Of a stretch of DNA of 6,090 bases, positions 1 through 5,132 are shown one piece after another. The stretch is from Armatimonadota bacterium (lineage in GTDB: Bacteria > Sysuimicrobiota > Sysuimicrobiia > Sysuimicrobiales > Humicultoraceae). The notes beneath the pieces were generated by a model. It was not told the origin of the DNA, ran no database searches, and worked only from the letters and a program-made list of their open reading frames with translations. Numbering within the stretch: position 1 is the first letter of the stretch; every line of letters begins with the position of its first letter. Location of the stretch: NCBI GenBank assembly GCA_016198805.1, contig JACQHU010000075.1:1-6090 (forward strand), in the 5' to 3' direction. Made by a program: the position numbers and the translations under genes.

Positions 1-264
1 CCGCATCCAGGCCAGGTGCTCGCCGACCAGGCGGATCCACACCGAGAGGAGCGCGTAGTAGCCCGCCGGATGCGCATCGCTCCCCCGGATGAACGCCAGG
101 ATCTCGGGGAGACTGCGGCGGGCGACATCGAGGCTGTACGCCTCATCGGGCCACAGGGTGCGGGATCCCAGACGTTCCAGACGGAGCAGCATGGCCAGCA
201 GGGACACGCCGAGCATGGCCACCGCCTCCGTGCGGGGTGCCAGCCCGGTCCTCGTCTCGGTCAT
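1..264 (-). CDS. Membrane glycosyltransferase, GT39/ArnT-like family, N-terminal fragment (runs off window)
   Basis: The reverse strand reads 88 codons from an ATG at 262-264 to the window edge without a stop, so this is the first part of a larger gene. Residues about 14-30 are a hydrophobic first membrane helix. Next comes W38-P-D-E-A-Y-S44, the acidic motif after helix 1 typical of polyprenyl-phosphate-sugar dependent glycosyltransferases (GT39, PMT/ArnT/RgtA-like). The helical stretch with H65-P-A-G-Y-Y70 matches the family's His-Pro-x-x-Tyr-Tyr segment. Known relatives have 8-13 membrane helices, about 450-600 residues, and move a sugar from a lipid-phosphate donor to an acceptor outside the membrane. 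The acidic pair D40/E41 would be the catalytic or metal-binding site. Donor and acceptor cannot be told from this fragment. It is divergent from the gene starting at 423. The Shine-Dalgarno upstream is weak. Confidence 0.8.
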   Translation of the reverse strand, partial: MTETRTGLAPRTEAVAMLGVSLLAMLLRLERLGSRTLWPDEAYSLDVARRSLPEILAFIRGSDAHPAGYYALLSVWIRLVGEHLAWMR

Positions 265-373
265 GGCGTCACGCGCTCGATCCTCGTGCCCTCCCGAGCA
301 CCCGTCAGGGGCCTGCCTCGTACTACGGACCCCCAGAAGAGATTCCTGCGCTTTCCTGCTGAACGTCATGCCC

Positions 374-395
374 GTTTGTGATACGCTTGAGGCAC
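374..395 (+). promoter_or_regulatory. Weak candidate promoter for the four-gene cluster
   Basis: Between the divergent genes lies TTTGTGATACGCTTGAGG, which contains a TG dinucleotide before GATACG and so resembles a degenerate extended -10 box. I see no good -35 element 16-18 bases upstream. If real, transcription would begin near 390, giving a leader of roughly 30 bases before the gene at 423. This is the only promoter-like string I could find ahead of the cluster. The rest of 265-422 shows nothing I can name. Confidence 0.25.
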
Positions 396-422
396 ATCGG
401 ATTCGGGCAGGGGGCGAGCGCG

Positions 423-887
423 ATGGCCAGGACGCATGTGATCCTTCTGGTGACGCTTGTGGGGATCTTAATGGCCGGCGTCGGATACGCTGCGGGGAAG
501 GCGACAAGCGTGCCGGCGGCGGCCGTCTCGGAACCCCAGCCCGCGTCTGTGCAGCCGGCCCAGGCCCCCCAGTTCCCCCCTCCCTCGGTGCCGGGGCAGC
601 CGCCGACCATGCGCGAGTTCGTCCCGCTGCCGATCCCGGGTGACCAGCAACCGTTCCAGCTCCCCGGCAACCAGCAGGGCGAGTGCGAGCCGATCATCCT
701 CTTCTACCACAACGGGCAACTGTACCAGCTGCGGCCAGGGCCCGGCCCGCAGATCGGCCCCGGCCGGCCTGGCGTCCCGCCGGAGTTCTACCGGCTGGAG
801 CCGTACCAGGGTCCGGCCATCCCCGGGCTTCCGTTCCCGGCGCCTGACCGCGGCCCCGGGTTCACTCCGGTCAACCCGCGCTCGTAG
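423..887 (+). CDS. Small exported or membrane-anchored proline-rich protein, unknown function
   Basis: I do not recognise a family. The 154-residue protein starts with M-A-R-T-H and a hydrophobic segment at residues 6-22, followed by G-Y-A-A, a fair signal peptidase I site near residue 23-24. It could also be an uncleaved anchor. From residue 31 onward, 33 of 124 residues are proline, arranged in irregular P-x-P and P-G strings. One more ordered-looking island lies at about 84-104 (E-C-E-P-I-I-L-F-Y, then H-N-G-Q-L-Y-Q-L) with the single cysteine C88. The protein is probably extended and outside the cytoplasm. The ATG at 423 is preceded by a G-rich Shine-Dalgarno (AGGGGGCG). An upstream in-frame GTG at 378 would add 15 residues ahead of the signal peptide and lies in the candidate promoter, so I reject it. 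The next gene follows after 14 bp, suggesting co-transcription. Confidence 0.72.
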   Translation: MARTHVILLVTLVGILMAGVGYAAGKATSVPAAAVSEPQPASVQPAQAPQFPPPSVPGQPPTMREFVPLPIPGDQQPFQLPGNQQGECEPIILFYHNGQLYQLRPGPGPQIGPGRPGVPPEFYRLEPYQGPAIPGLPFPAPDRGPGFTPVNPRS

Positions 888-900
888 GCGTCCCGCGCTC

Positions 901-934
901 GATGGTCGCCGGGCCGTCGCCGACGGCCACCATC
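901..934 (+). promoter_or_regulatory. Stem-loop over the start codon of the MoaD-like gene
   Basis: Bases 912-918 (GGCCGTC) pair perfectly with 922-928 (GACGGCC) around a three-base loop. Bases 901-906 (GATGGT) pair perfectly with 929-934 (ACCATC), leaving a five-base bulge at 907-911. The start codon ATG at 902-904 is therefore inside the outer stem. Such a fold would hinder initiation unless opened by ribosomes finishing the upstream gene 14 bases before. The pairing is seen directly; a regulatory role is inference, because hairpins arise often in GC-rich DNA. Confidence 0.35.
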
Positions 935-1219
935 AATTTGCCGGGGCCGCTTCGTGCCCGCGCGGGTAATCGCGCGTCTGTACGTGCACAGGGCTCCACG
1001 GTGCGAGAGATCATCGACGATCTTGACCGGCAGTTCCCCGGGCTGCGGCCGCAACTGTGCGAGGAGACAGGAAATCTGCGGCCGTTCGTCAACATTTTCC
1101 TTGAACGCGACAACGTGCGCGACCTGCGCGGACTGGACACGCCGGTCCCAGAAGGCGCGACGCTGCACGTCCTGCTCTCGGTGGCCGGCGGCGCGCACCA
1201 TGATCAGCACGACGGGTAA
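902..1219 (+). CDS. MoaD/ThiS-like ubiquitin-fold small protein (putative sulfur carrier) with a tail after Gly-Gly
   Basis: This 105-residue protein has the beta-grasp layout of MoaD/ThiS/CysO carriers. A first strand (A9-T-I-N-L-P-G-P) leads to a second (R24-A-S-V). Then comes the helix signature G31-S-T-V-R-E-I-I-D-D-L-D-R-Q-F-P-G47, a strand with V63-N-I-F-L, and the closing pattern P83-E-G-A-T-L-H-V-L-L-S-V-A-G-G97. Family members end in an exposed Gly-Gly that is adenylated by an E1-like enzyme and loaded with sulfur as a thiocarboxylate, or joined to protein lysines. Here eight residues follow Gly-Gly (A-H-H-D-Q-H-D-G), so the carrier would need trimming, or would not act through a thiocarboxylate. 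Length suits the CysO/MoaD range apart from the tail. The ATG at 902 has a poor Shine-Dalgarno and sits in a stem-loop; later starts would lose the first strand. The stop lies 12 bp before the propeller gene and in the same frame. The exact carrier pathway (molybdopterin, cysteine, other) cannot be assigned. Confidence 0.85.
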   Translation: MVAGPSPTATINLPGPLRARAGNRASVRAQGSTVREIIDDLDRQFPGLRPQLCEETGNLRPFVNIFLERDNVRDLRGLDTPVPEGATLHVLLSVAGGAHHDQHDG

Positions 1220-1231
1220 GGGGGGGTCGAA

Positions 1232-2335
1232 GTGGCAGGGCGGCGGAGGTTTCCCACAGGCACGGTCCTCCTGACAGTAGGCACCAAGCGCGGGCTGTTC
1301 CTGCTGACATCGAAAGATCGCCGGACGTGGACGCCCCACGGTCCATTCCAGGCGGGTCATCGCGTCTACCATGCAGCGCTCGACCTGCGCGGGAGCGCGC
1401 GTCTATTCGCCGCGGCCAACGGCGACTTCTTTGCCTCGTCGCTGCGGTACAGCGATGACTTCGGCAAGACATGGCAGGAGCCGGAGCGCGGAATTCTCTT
1501 CCCCGAAGGCAGCGGCCGGAGCCTCAAGAACATGTGGATCGTCGAGCCCGGCCGATCTTCAGAGCCCGACACCCTGTACTGCGGCGTGGACCCGGCGGCC
1601 TTGTTCGTCAGCCACGACCGCGGCAAGACGTGGGCGATGACCGAGGGGCTCGAGAACCACCCCACGCGAAGCCGGTGGCAGCCGGGCGCCGGTGGCCTGT
1701 GCCTGCATTCCGTCGTGCTCGACCCGACGAATGCTCAACGGATGTGGGTGGCCATCTCCGCCGTGGGGGTGCTGCGCACTGACGACGGCGGCGCGACCTG
1801 GACATTCTGCAACAAAGGCACCCGCGCCGACTTCCTGCCGGACAAGTACCCCGAATACGGGCAGTGCGTGCACCGATTGATCGGGCATCCTTCGAAGCCC
1901 GACGTGCTCTTCCAGCAGAATCACTGCGGCACGTACGTGACAAGGAACGCAGGCGACGCCTGGACCGACATCCAGAGTAACCTCCCCTCGGACTTCGGCT
2001 TCCCGCTGGCGATGGATCCCCACGATCCGGACACGCTCTATACGGTCGTCGAGTCGGGAGAAGCCCGCGCCAACATCACCGACCAGTTCACCGTGTACCG
2101 GACGGAGAACGGCGGGAAGCGCTGGCAGCGGCTGACCCGGGGCCTCCCCAAGGGGCCGGCGGTCAGGCTGGGCGTGCTGCGGCACGGGCTGTGCGCCGAT
2201 ACCCGCGATCCATGCGGGCTCTATGTGGGTACCAACACCGGTCAGATCTTCGCGAGCCGCGACCGGGGAGACTCCTGGAGGTTGATCGCCGACTTCCTGC
2301 CCTCGATCTACTCTGTGACCGTCACAGTGCTTTGA
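1232..2335 (+). CDS. Seven-bladed Asp-box (BNR-repeat) beta-propeller protein, sialidase-like fold, probably cytoplasmic
   Basis: Six clear Asp-boxes (S/T-x-D/N-x-G-x-x-W) occur at residues 74-81, 127-134, 183-190, 237-244, 291-298 and 342-349. A degenerate seventh is at 26-33 (T-S-K-D-R-R-T-W). The 48-56 residue spacing implies a seven-bladed propeller spanning the whole 367-residue protein. Databases often label such proteins exo-alpha-sialidase or BNR-repeat glycosyl hydrolase. I see no sialidase FRIP motif or recognisable arginine triad and no signal peptide, so enzymatic sialidase activity is doubtful. It more likely binds a partner or has an unrelated activity. His residues recur near the start of innermost strands (H47, H159, H214, H318), with Cys at 157, 212, 232 and 321 nearby. 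The GTG start at 1232 has a strong G-rich Shine-Dalgarno overlapping the previous stop, so translation is probably coupled to the MoaD-like gene. Fold confidence is high; function is unknown. Confidence 0.85.
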   Translation: MAGRRRFPTGTVLLTVGTKRGLFLLTSKDRRTWTPHGPFQAGHRVYHAALDLRGSARLFAAANGDFFASSLRYSDDFGKTWQEPERGILFPEGSGRSLKNMWIVEPGRSSEPDTLYCGVDPAALFVSHDRGKTWAMTEGLENHPTRSRWQPGAGGLCLHSVVLDPTNAQRMWVAISAVGVLRTDDGGATWTFCNKGTRADFLPDKYPEYGQCVHRLIGHPSKPDVLFQQNHCGTYVTRNAGDAWTDIQSNLPSDFGFPLAMDPHDPDTLYTVVESGEARANITDQFTVYRTENGGKRWQRLTRGLPKGPAVRLGVLRHGLCADTRDPCGLYVGTNTGQIFASRDRGDSWRLIADFLPSIYSVTVTVL

Positions 2336-2363
2336 CAGAGCCAGCGTCCTCACGGAGGTCCCA

Positions 2364-2390
2364 AGGAGCGGCCGGTGTGGTACCGCTCCT
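2364..2390 (+). promoter_or_regulatory. Inverted repeat sequestering the MFS gene's Shine-Dalgarno, GTG start in the loop
   Basis: AGGAGCGG at 2364-2371 is perfectly complementary to CCGCTCCT at 2383-2390, with an 11-base loop (2372-2382) that contains the GTG start at 2377-2379. The AAGGAG ribosome binding site (2363-2368) is thus almost wholly within the stem. The mRNA would tend to mask this site until melted. This is visible in the sequence; whether it acts as a switch, a thermometer-like element or a dampener is inference. Confidence 0.45.
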
Positions 2391-3552
2391 GATCATCCTT
2401 ATCGGGCTGGAGATCGGCATCTCGATCATGGGCCCGCTGCTGCCGCAGTTGCAGCGGGAGTTTCAAATCTCGGCGGGGCGCGTCGCGCTGGCCCTGGCCG
2501 TCTACAACGGCATCCGCCTGCTCTTCAACGTTCCGATGGGCCGGCTCATCGCCCGGTCCGCGCTGCCGGCGATGTTTGCAGCGGGCGGCGCCATTCTGGC
2601 AGCCGGCGCCATGATCACGGCGCTGGCGCCGTCGTTTCCTGTCGTGCTGGCCGGCCGCGCCGTCATGGGCGTGGGGTCGGCGCTGTTCATCCTCACCGTG
2701 CAGTTCTGGCTGGCCCGCGCGGCCACGCCTGAGAACAAGGCGCAACTGTTCAGCTACCACCAGTTGGCCGGGTTGACCGGGAGCGCGCTGGGGCCGGCCC
2801 TGGGGGGTCTCGTCGCCGGATGGCTCACGTGGCGGTACTCCTTTGGTCTGCCCCTGGTCGCCGGGCTGATCGCGCTGCTGGCGGGCCGGCAGTTGCCGCA
2901 CCCGGCGGCGGGTCAGGTCGCGCCTCCTGTGTCATCGGGCGTCCCGGCGCAGACCCGCCTGCGACCGGGCGAGGTGCTGGGTCCGGGCATGAGCATGCTG
3001 GCGTTCATGTTTTTCCACGCCGGCATCGTCATGACGCTGATCCCGCTGTTCGCCGCCCGGGAGGTGCGCATGGGGCCGGCGGCCATCGGGAGTCTGCTCA
3101 TGCTGGGCACGCTGCAGCGGTTCGGCGCGGCGGTGCTGGGCGGCCGGCTGGTGACGCGCTTCGGTACCCGGCGCGTGGTACTTGTCGGCCTGGTGGTGCT
3201 CGCGCTGTCGGTGCTGAGTTTCCTGGCCGTGGATTCGCCCGCCGGCCTGATCGTGGGCATCTCACTCATCTCCTGGGCGAATCTCGGCGGCAGCTTCGTC
3301 ATCGCCATGATCACCGACCTGGTCCCGGAGGCGCACTGGGGGACGGCCCTCGGCGTCAACCGCACCATGGGCGACATCGGCGCCATGATCGCGCCGCTCC
3401 TCGTCGGGTTCGTCTCTGATCAGCGGGGGTTCGAGGCCGCCTTCCTGGTCGCCACCGGCTTCCTGCTCGCCGCCGCCGGGCTGGCGGCAGTGTTCACCGC
3501 GCTGCGCGCGCCCAGGAAGGAGGCGGCTCCAGAAAGGAGTATGGCGTCGTAA
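2377..3552 (+). CDS. MFS transporter, 12 membrane helices, drug/metabolite efflux type
   Basis: The 391-residue protein has two six-helix halves separated by a cytoplasmic loop at about 171-200, the usual size for DHA1-like major facilitator exporters. Helix 1 begins right after the start (residues 3-22). The first-half motif A is degenerate (P53-M-G-R-L-I-A-R-S61). The second-half copy is better kept (G255-G-R-L-V-T-R-F-G-T-R-R266). A motif B-like segment is R94-A-V-M-G-V-G-S. A motif C-like antiporter signature in helix 5, G135-S-A-L-G-P-A-L-G-G144, favours proton-driven export over uptake. The substrate is unknown. I chose GTG 2377 because AAGGAG lies eight bases upstream and the hydrophobic N-terminus follows immediately. 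An alternative TTG at 2332 overlaps the propeller stop in TTGA and would add 15 polar residues, but has no Shine-Dalgarno. It lies 41 bp after the propeller gene and is probably last in the operon. Confidence 0.88.
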   Translation: MVPLLIILIGLEIGISIMGPLLPQLQREFQISAGRVALALAVYNGIRLLFNVPMGRLIARSALPAMFAAGGAILAAGAMITALAPSFPVVLAGRAVMGVGSALFILTVQFWLARAATPENKAQLFSYHQLAGLTGSALGPALGGLVAGWLTWRYSFGLPLVAGLIALLAGRQLPHPAAGQVAPPVSSGVPAQTRLRPGEVLGPGMSMLAFMFFHAGIVMTLIPLFAAREVRMGPAAIGSLLMLGTLQRFGAAVLGGRLVTRFGTRRVVLVGLVVLALSVLSFLAVDSPAGLIVGISLISWANLGGSFVIAMITDLVPEAHWGTALGVNRTMGDIGAMIAPLLVGFVSDQRGFEAAFLVATGFLLAAAGLAAVFTALRAPRKEAAPERSMAS

Positions 3553-3569
3553 AATCCGATCCCGCCAGG

Positions 3570-4160
3570 TCACCCGGTCCATTCCTGTCTCAGGATCGAG
3601 TACATTTTCGTGTCCCGGTATGTGCCCTTCGCGTAGTTGTGCTGTCGTAGGACCCCCTCGAAGGTCATGCCGACCTTCTCCATGACTCGCCAGGAACCGG
3701 TGTTCTCAGGCTCGCACCGCGCCTCGATGCGGTTCAACTGCATCGACTGAAAGCCGAACGCGATGATCGCCCGGATGGCTTCGGTCGTGTAGCCCTGCCT
3801 CCAGTAGGGCCTGGCAATCCCATACCCGATCTCCGCCCGCGCGTGCTGAGGAAGCCAATAGACGAACCCACAGGTGCCGATGAGCTTCCGGTCGGTCTTG
3901 TGGGCGATGCCCCATGGCGCCACCTGCTTGCTCTCGTACAGCGCCAGTACGCCGTTCAGGAAGACTCTCGAGTCCTCGATCGTGCGGTGGGTCTGCCAGC
4001 CTGTGTACCGGGTGACTTCCGGGTCAGACCCGTATGCGAAGATATCCTCCGCGTCGTCCCGGGTCAGCCGGCGGAGCACAAGCCGGGGTGTCTCCAGGGA
4101 CGGGAGGTCGCCGAAGACATCCTCGACATTGAGGAGCTTTCTCTCGTGCTCGTCGATCAT
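3570..4160 (-). CDS. GNAT-family N-acetyltransferase, RimJ/RimL-like
   Basis: The 196-residue protein starts the GNAT fold with L22-E-T-P-R-L-V-L-R-R-L, the usual opening of RimJ/RimL-type enzymes. The acetyl-CoA binding motif A is E110-I-G-Y-G-I-A-R-P-Y-W-R-Q-G-Y-T-T-E-A128, whose R-Q-G-Y-T-T turn wraps the pyrophosphate. Motif B is E152-N-T-G-S-W-R-V-M-E-K-V-G-M165, with the conserved Asn and Glu-Lys-x-Gly. Such enzymes acetylate protein N-termini, amino acids or small amine compounds; the acceptor here cannot be read. About 20 residues precede the core, slightly longer than many relatives. The ATG at 4160 has a G-rich Shine-Dalgarno nine bases upstream that is part of an inverted repeat. 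It follows the methyltransferase by 33 bp on the same strand, implying one transcript. Its stop lies 17 bp from the convergent MFS stop. Confidence 0.9.
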   Translation of the reverse strand: MIDEHERKLLNVEDVFGDLPSLETPRLVLRRLTRDDAEDIFAYGSDPEVTRYTGWQTHRTIEDSRVFLNGVLALYESKQVAPWGIAHKTDRKLIGTCGFVYWLPQHARAEIGYGIARPYWRQGYTTEAIRAIIAFGFQSMQLNRIEARCEPENTGSWRVMEKVGMTFEGVLRQHNYAKGTYRDTKMYSILRQEWTG

Positions 4161-4162
4161 AT

Positions 4163-4181
4163 CCAGGGACCCCCTCCCCGG
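4163..4181 (-). promoter_or_regulatory. Stem-loop containing the Shine-Dalgarno of the acetyltransferase gene
   Basis: On the minus strand CCGGGGA (4181-4175) can pair with TCCCTGG (4169-4163), seven pairs including one G-U, around a GGGGG loop (4174-4170). The purine-rich Shine-Dalgarno is split between the 5' arm and the loop, and the stem ends two bases before the ATG at 4160. It might modulate translation of the second gene of this unit, or simply present the ribosome binding site in a loop. A compensatory-change comparison would be needed to call it functional. Confidence 0.3.
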
Positions 4182-4193
4182 CAGCGTCCGGTC

Positions 4194-4937
4194 TCATCCG
4201 GCGGTCTTCGCGGCGACCAGGTACAGGCGCTGGCCGAGCCTGAACGGCTCCCCTTCCAGGGATCCGTACGCTTCGAACTCTGCGAACCCGACCCGGGCGA
4301 GCAGTTCACAGAGTTCCCTGTAGGTATAGACGCGGATCGAACTCGACTTCTTCTCAATCCGCCCGCCCCTCACAAACGTCCACTCCACATCCACGCGGCT
4401 GCGCGCGTGGTCGTATCGTCGCTCCTCCAGGACGAGAACATCACCAACAGGCCCCCAGCTCCGCTCCTGAAACCGCGGGAGCAGCGTCTCGGCCAGGGCC
4501 TGGAACTCCAGCAGGAACCTGGCCCCCGGCCTGAGCGCCGCAGAGACCGCGCGCAGGAACGCCTCGTTGCCGGCATCATCGAAATACCCGAAACTCGTCC
4601 AGACGCAAAACGCCCCGGCGAAGGCCTCCTTCCAGGGCAGGTCGCGCATGTCGCGGCGGTGCCAGGCGATCTGCAGCCCTCGCCCGGCGGCCTTCTGCCG
4701 CGCCTCCGCCAGCACCGCTTCGGTGATATCGACACCGGTCATCTGGTAGCCTCGGGCGGCGAGTTCCAGCGTGAGCCGGCCCTCGCCGCAGGGCACGTCC
4801 AGGACGGCGGCGCCGGGCCGCAGGCGGAGCACCTGCTCGATGAAATCCGCCTCCGCCGGCGTCCGGTCGGCCCGTAACTCTCGCTGGACATCGAGCCAGA
4901 GCCCGGAGAAGAACCTTTCCCACCACTCCTGGGGCAC
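4194..4937 (-). CDS. Class I SAM-dependent methyltransferase, substrate unknown
   Basis: The 247-residue protein has the Rossmann methyltransferase signatures in order. Motif I is V45-L-D-V-P-C-G-E-G53 for SAM binding. The ribose-binding acidic residue is in G68-V-D-I-T72, the adenine-side acidic residue is D96 in R94-R-D-M-R-D, and the motif IV-like strand is C111-V-W-T-S-F-G-Y-F-D-D121. The C-terminal third (about 145-245) is beta-rich with Y204-T-Y-R-E-L, often seen in small-molecule or lipid-like substrate methyltransferases. The N-terminal W-W-E-R-F-F-S-G-L-W segment probably forms a lid helix. The start is GTG at 4937, with GGAG nine bases upstream. An in-frame TGA at 4955-4953, six codons upstream, rules out any longer start. 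It is first in a unit with the acetyltransferase and divergent from the oxidoreductase gene. Confidence 0.88.
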   Translation of the reverse strand: MPQEWWERFFSGLWLDVQRELRADRTPAEADFIEQVLRLRPGAAVLDVPCGEGRLTLELAARGYQMTGVDITEAVLAEARQKAAGRGLQIAWHRRDMRDLPWKEAFAGAFCVWTSFGYFDDAGNEAFLRAVSAALRPGARFLLEFQALAETLLPRFQERSWGPVGDVLVLEERRYDHARSRVDVEWTFVRGGRIEKKSSSIRVYTYRELCELLARVGFAEFEAYGSLEGEPFRLGQRLYLVAAKTAG

Positions 4938-5075
4938 GCTACCGGGCTCCGATCAGTTGAAAGAGAATCCGGATAGGGAATCGGACGCGGCGCGTGCAGG
5001 CTGAAGAGAGGACGAATCGGGCCATGTTGCGAGGCCCATTCGGGGCGCCATGTGTCGGTCCTGCTGCGGCGGCGG

Positions 5076-5084
5076 TGCTATACT
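5076..5084 (+). promoter_or_regulatory. Extended -10 promoter element for the oxidoreductase gene
   Basis: TGCTATACT at 5076-5084 is an extended -10 box (TGn followed by TATACT, five of six matches to the sigma-70-type consensus). No convincing -35 is present 17-18 bases upstream, which fits extended -10 promoters. The predicted start near 5091 gives a leader of about 42 bases ending in a good ribosome binding site. The spacing and fit to the downstream gene make this the best-supported promoter in the window. Confidence 0.55.
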
Positions 5085-5132
5085 GGGGCCGCTGCCCTCG
5101 AACACCAAACTTGCCATACCAGGAGAGGCTCT

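Noticed and set aside
89..643. Plus-strand open frame of 184 codons covering the left intergenic region.
   Set aside because: Its first part is antisense to the GT39-like fragment and its second part is an out-of-frame copy of the proline-rich gene; the translation is Arg/Ser/Gly-rich with no pattern.
788..1372. Minus-strand open frame of 194 codons across the MoaD-like gene.
   Set aside because: It overlaps three plus-strand genes, has no family features and is consistent with a GC-driven shadow frame.
1232..2335. True exo-alpha-sialidase activity for the propeller protein.
   Set aside because: Asp-boxes are structural and found in many non-sialidases; no FRIP motif, arginine triad or signal peptide is visible.
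1559..2353. Minus-strand open frame of 264 codons opposite the propeller gene.
   Set aside because: It mirrors the Asp-box gene, its composition is that of an antisense shadow (Val/Arg/Gly/His rich), and no domain is recognisable.
2332..2376. TTG at 2332 as the MFS start, overlapping the propeller stop as TTGA.
   Set aside because: There is no Shine-Dalgarno ahead of it and the added 15 residues are polar and unlike an MFS N-terminus; kept only as an alternative because the preferred start's ribosome binding site lies in a stem.
3843..4877. Long plus-strand open frame of 344 codons opposite the acetyltransferase and methyltransferase genes.
   Set aside because: It is antisense to two well-supported enzymes with intact motifs, its translation is rich in Pro/Arg/Gly/Gln without any family pattern, and long antisense frames are expected in GC-rich genes.
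4945..4987. Similar GAATCCGGA/GAATCGGA words and a CCGAT...ATCGG inverted repeat upstream of the methyltransferase, considered as an operator.
   Set aside because: Arms are only five bases, widely spaced and not symmetric enough to distinguish from chance.
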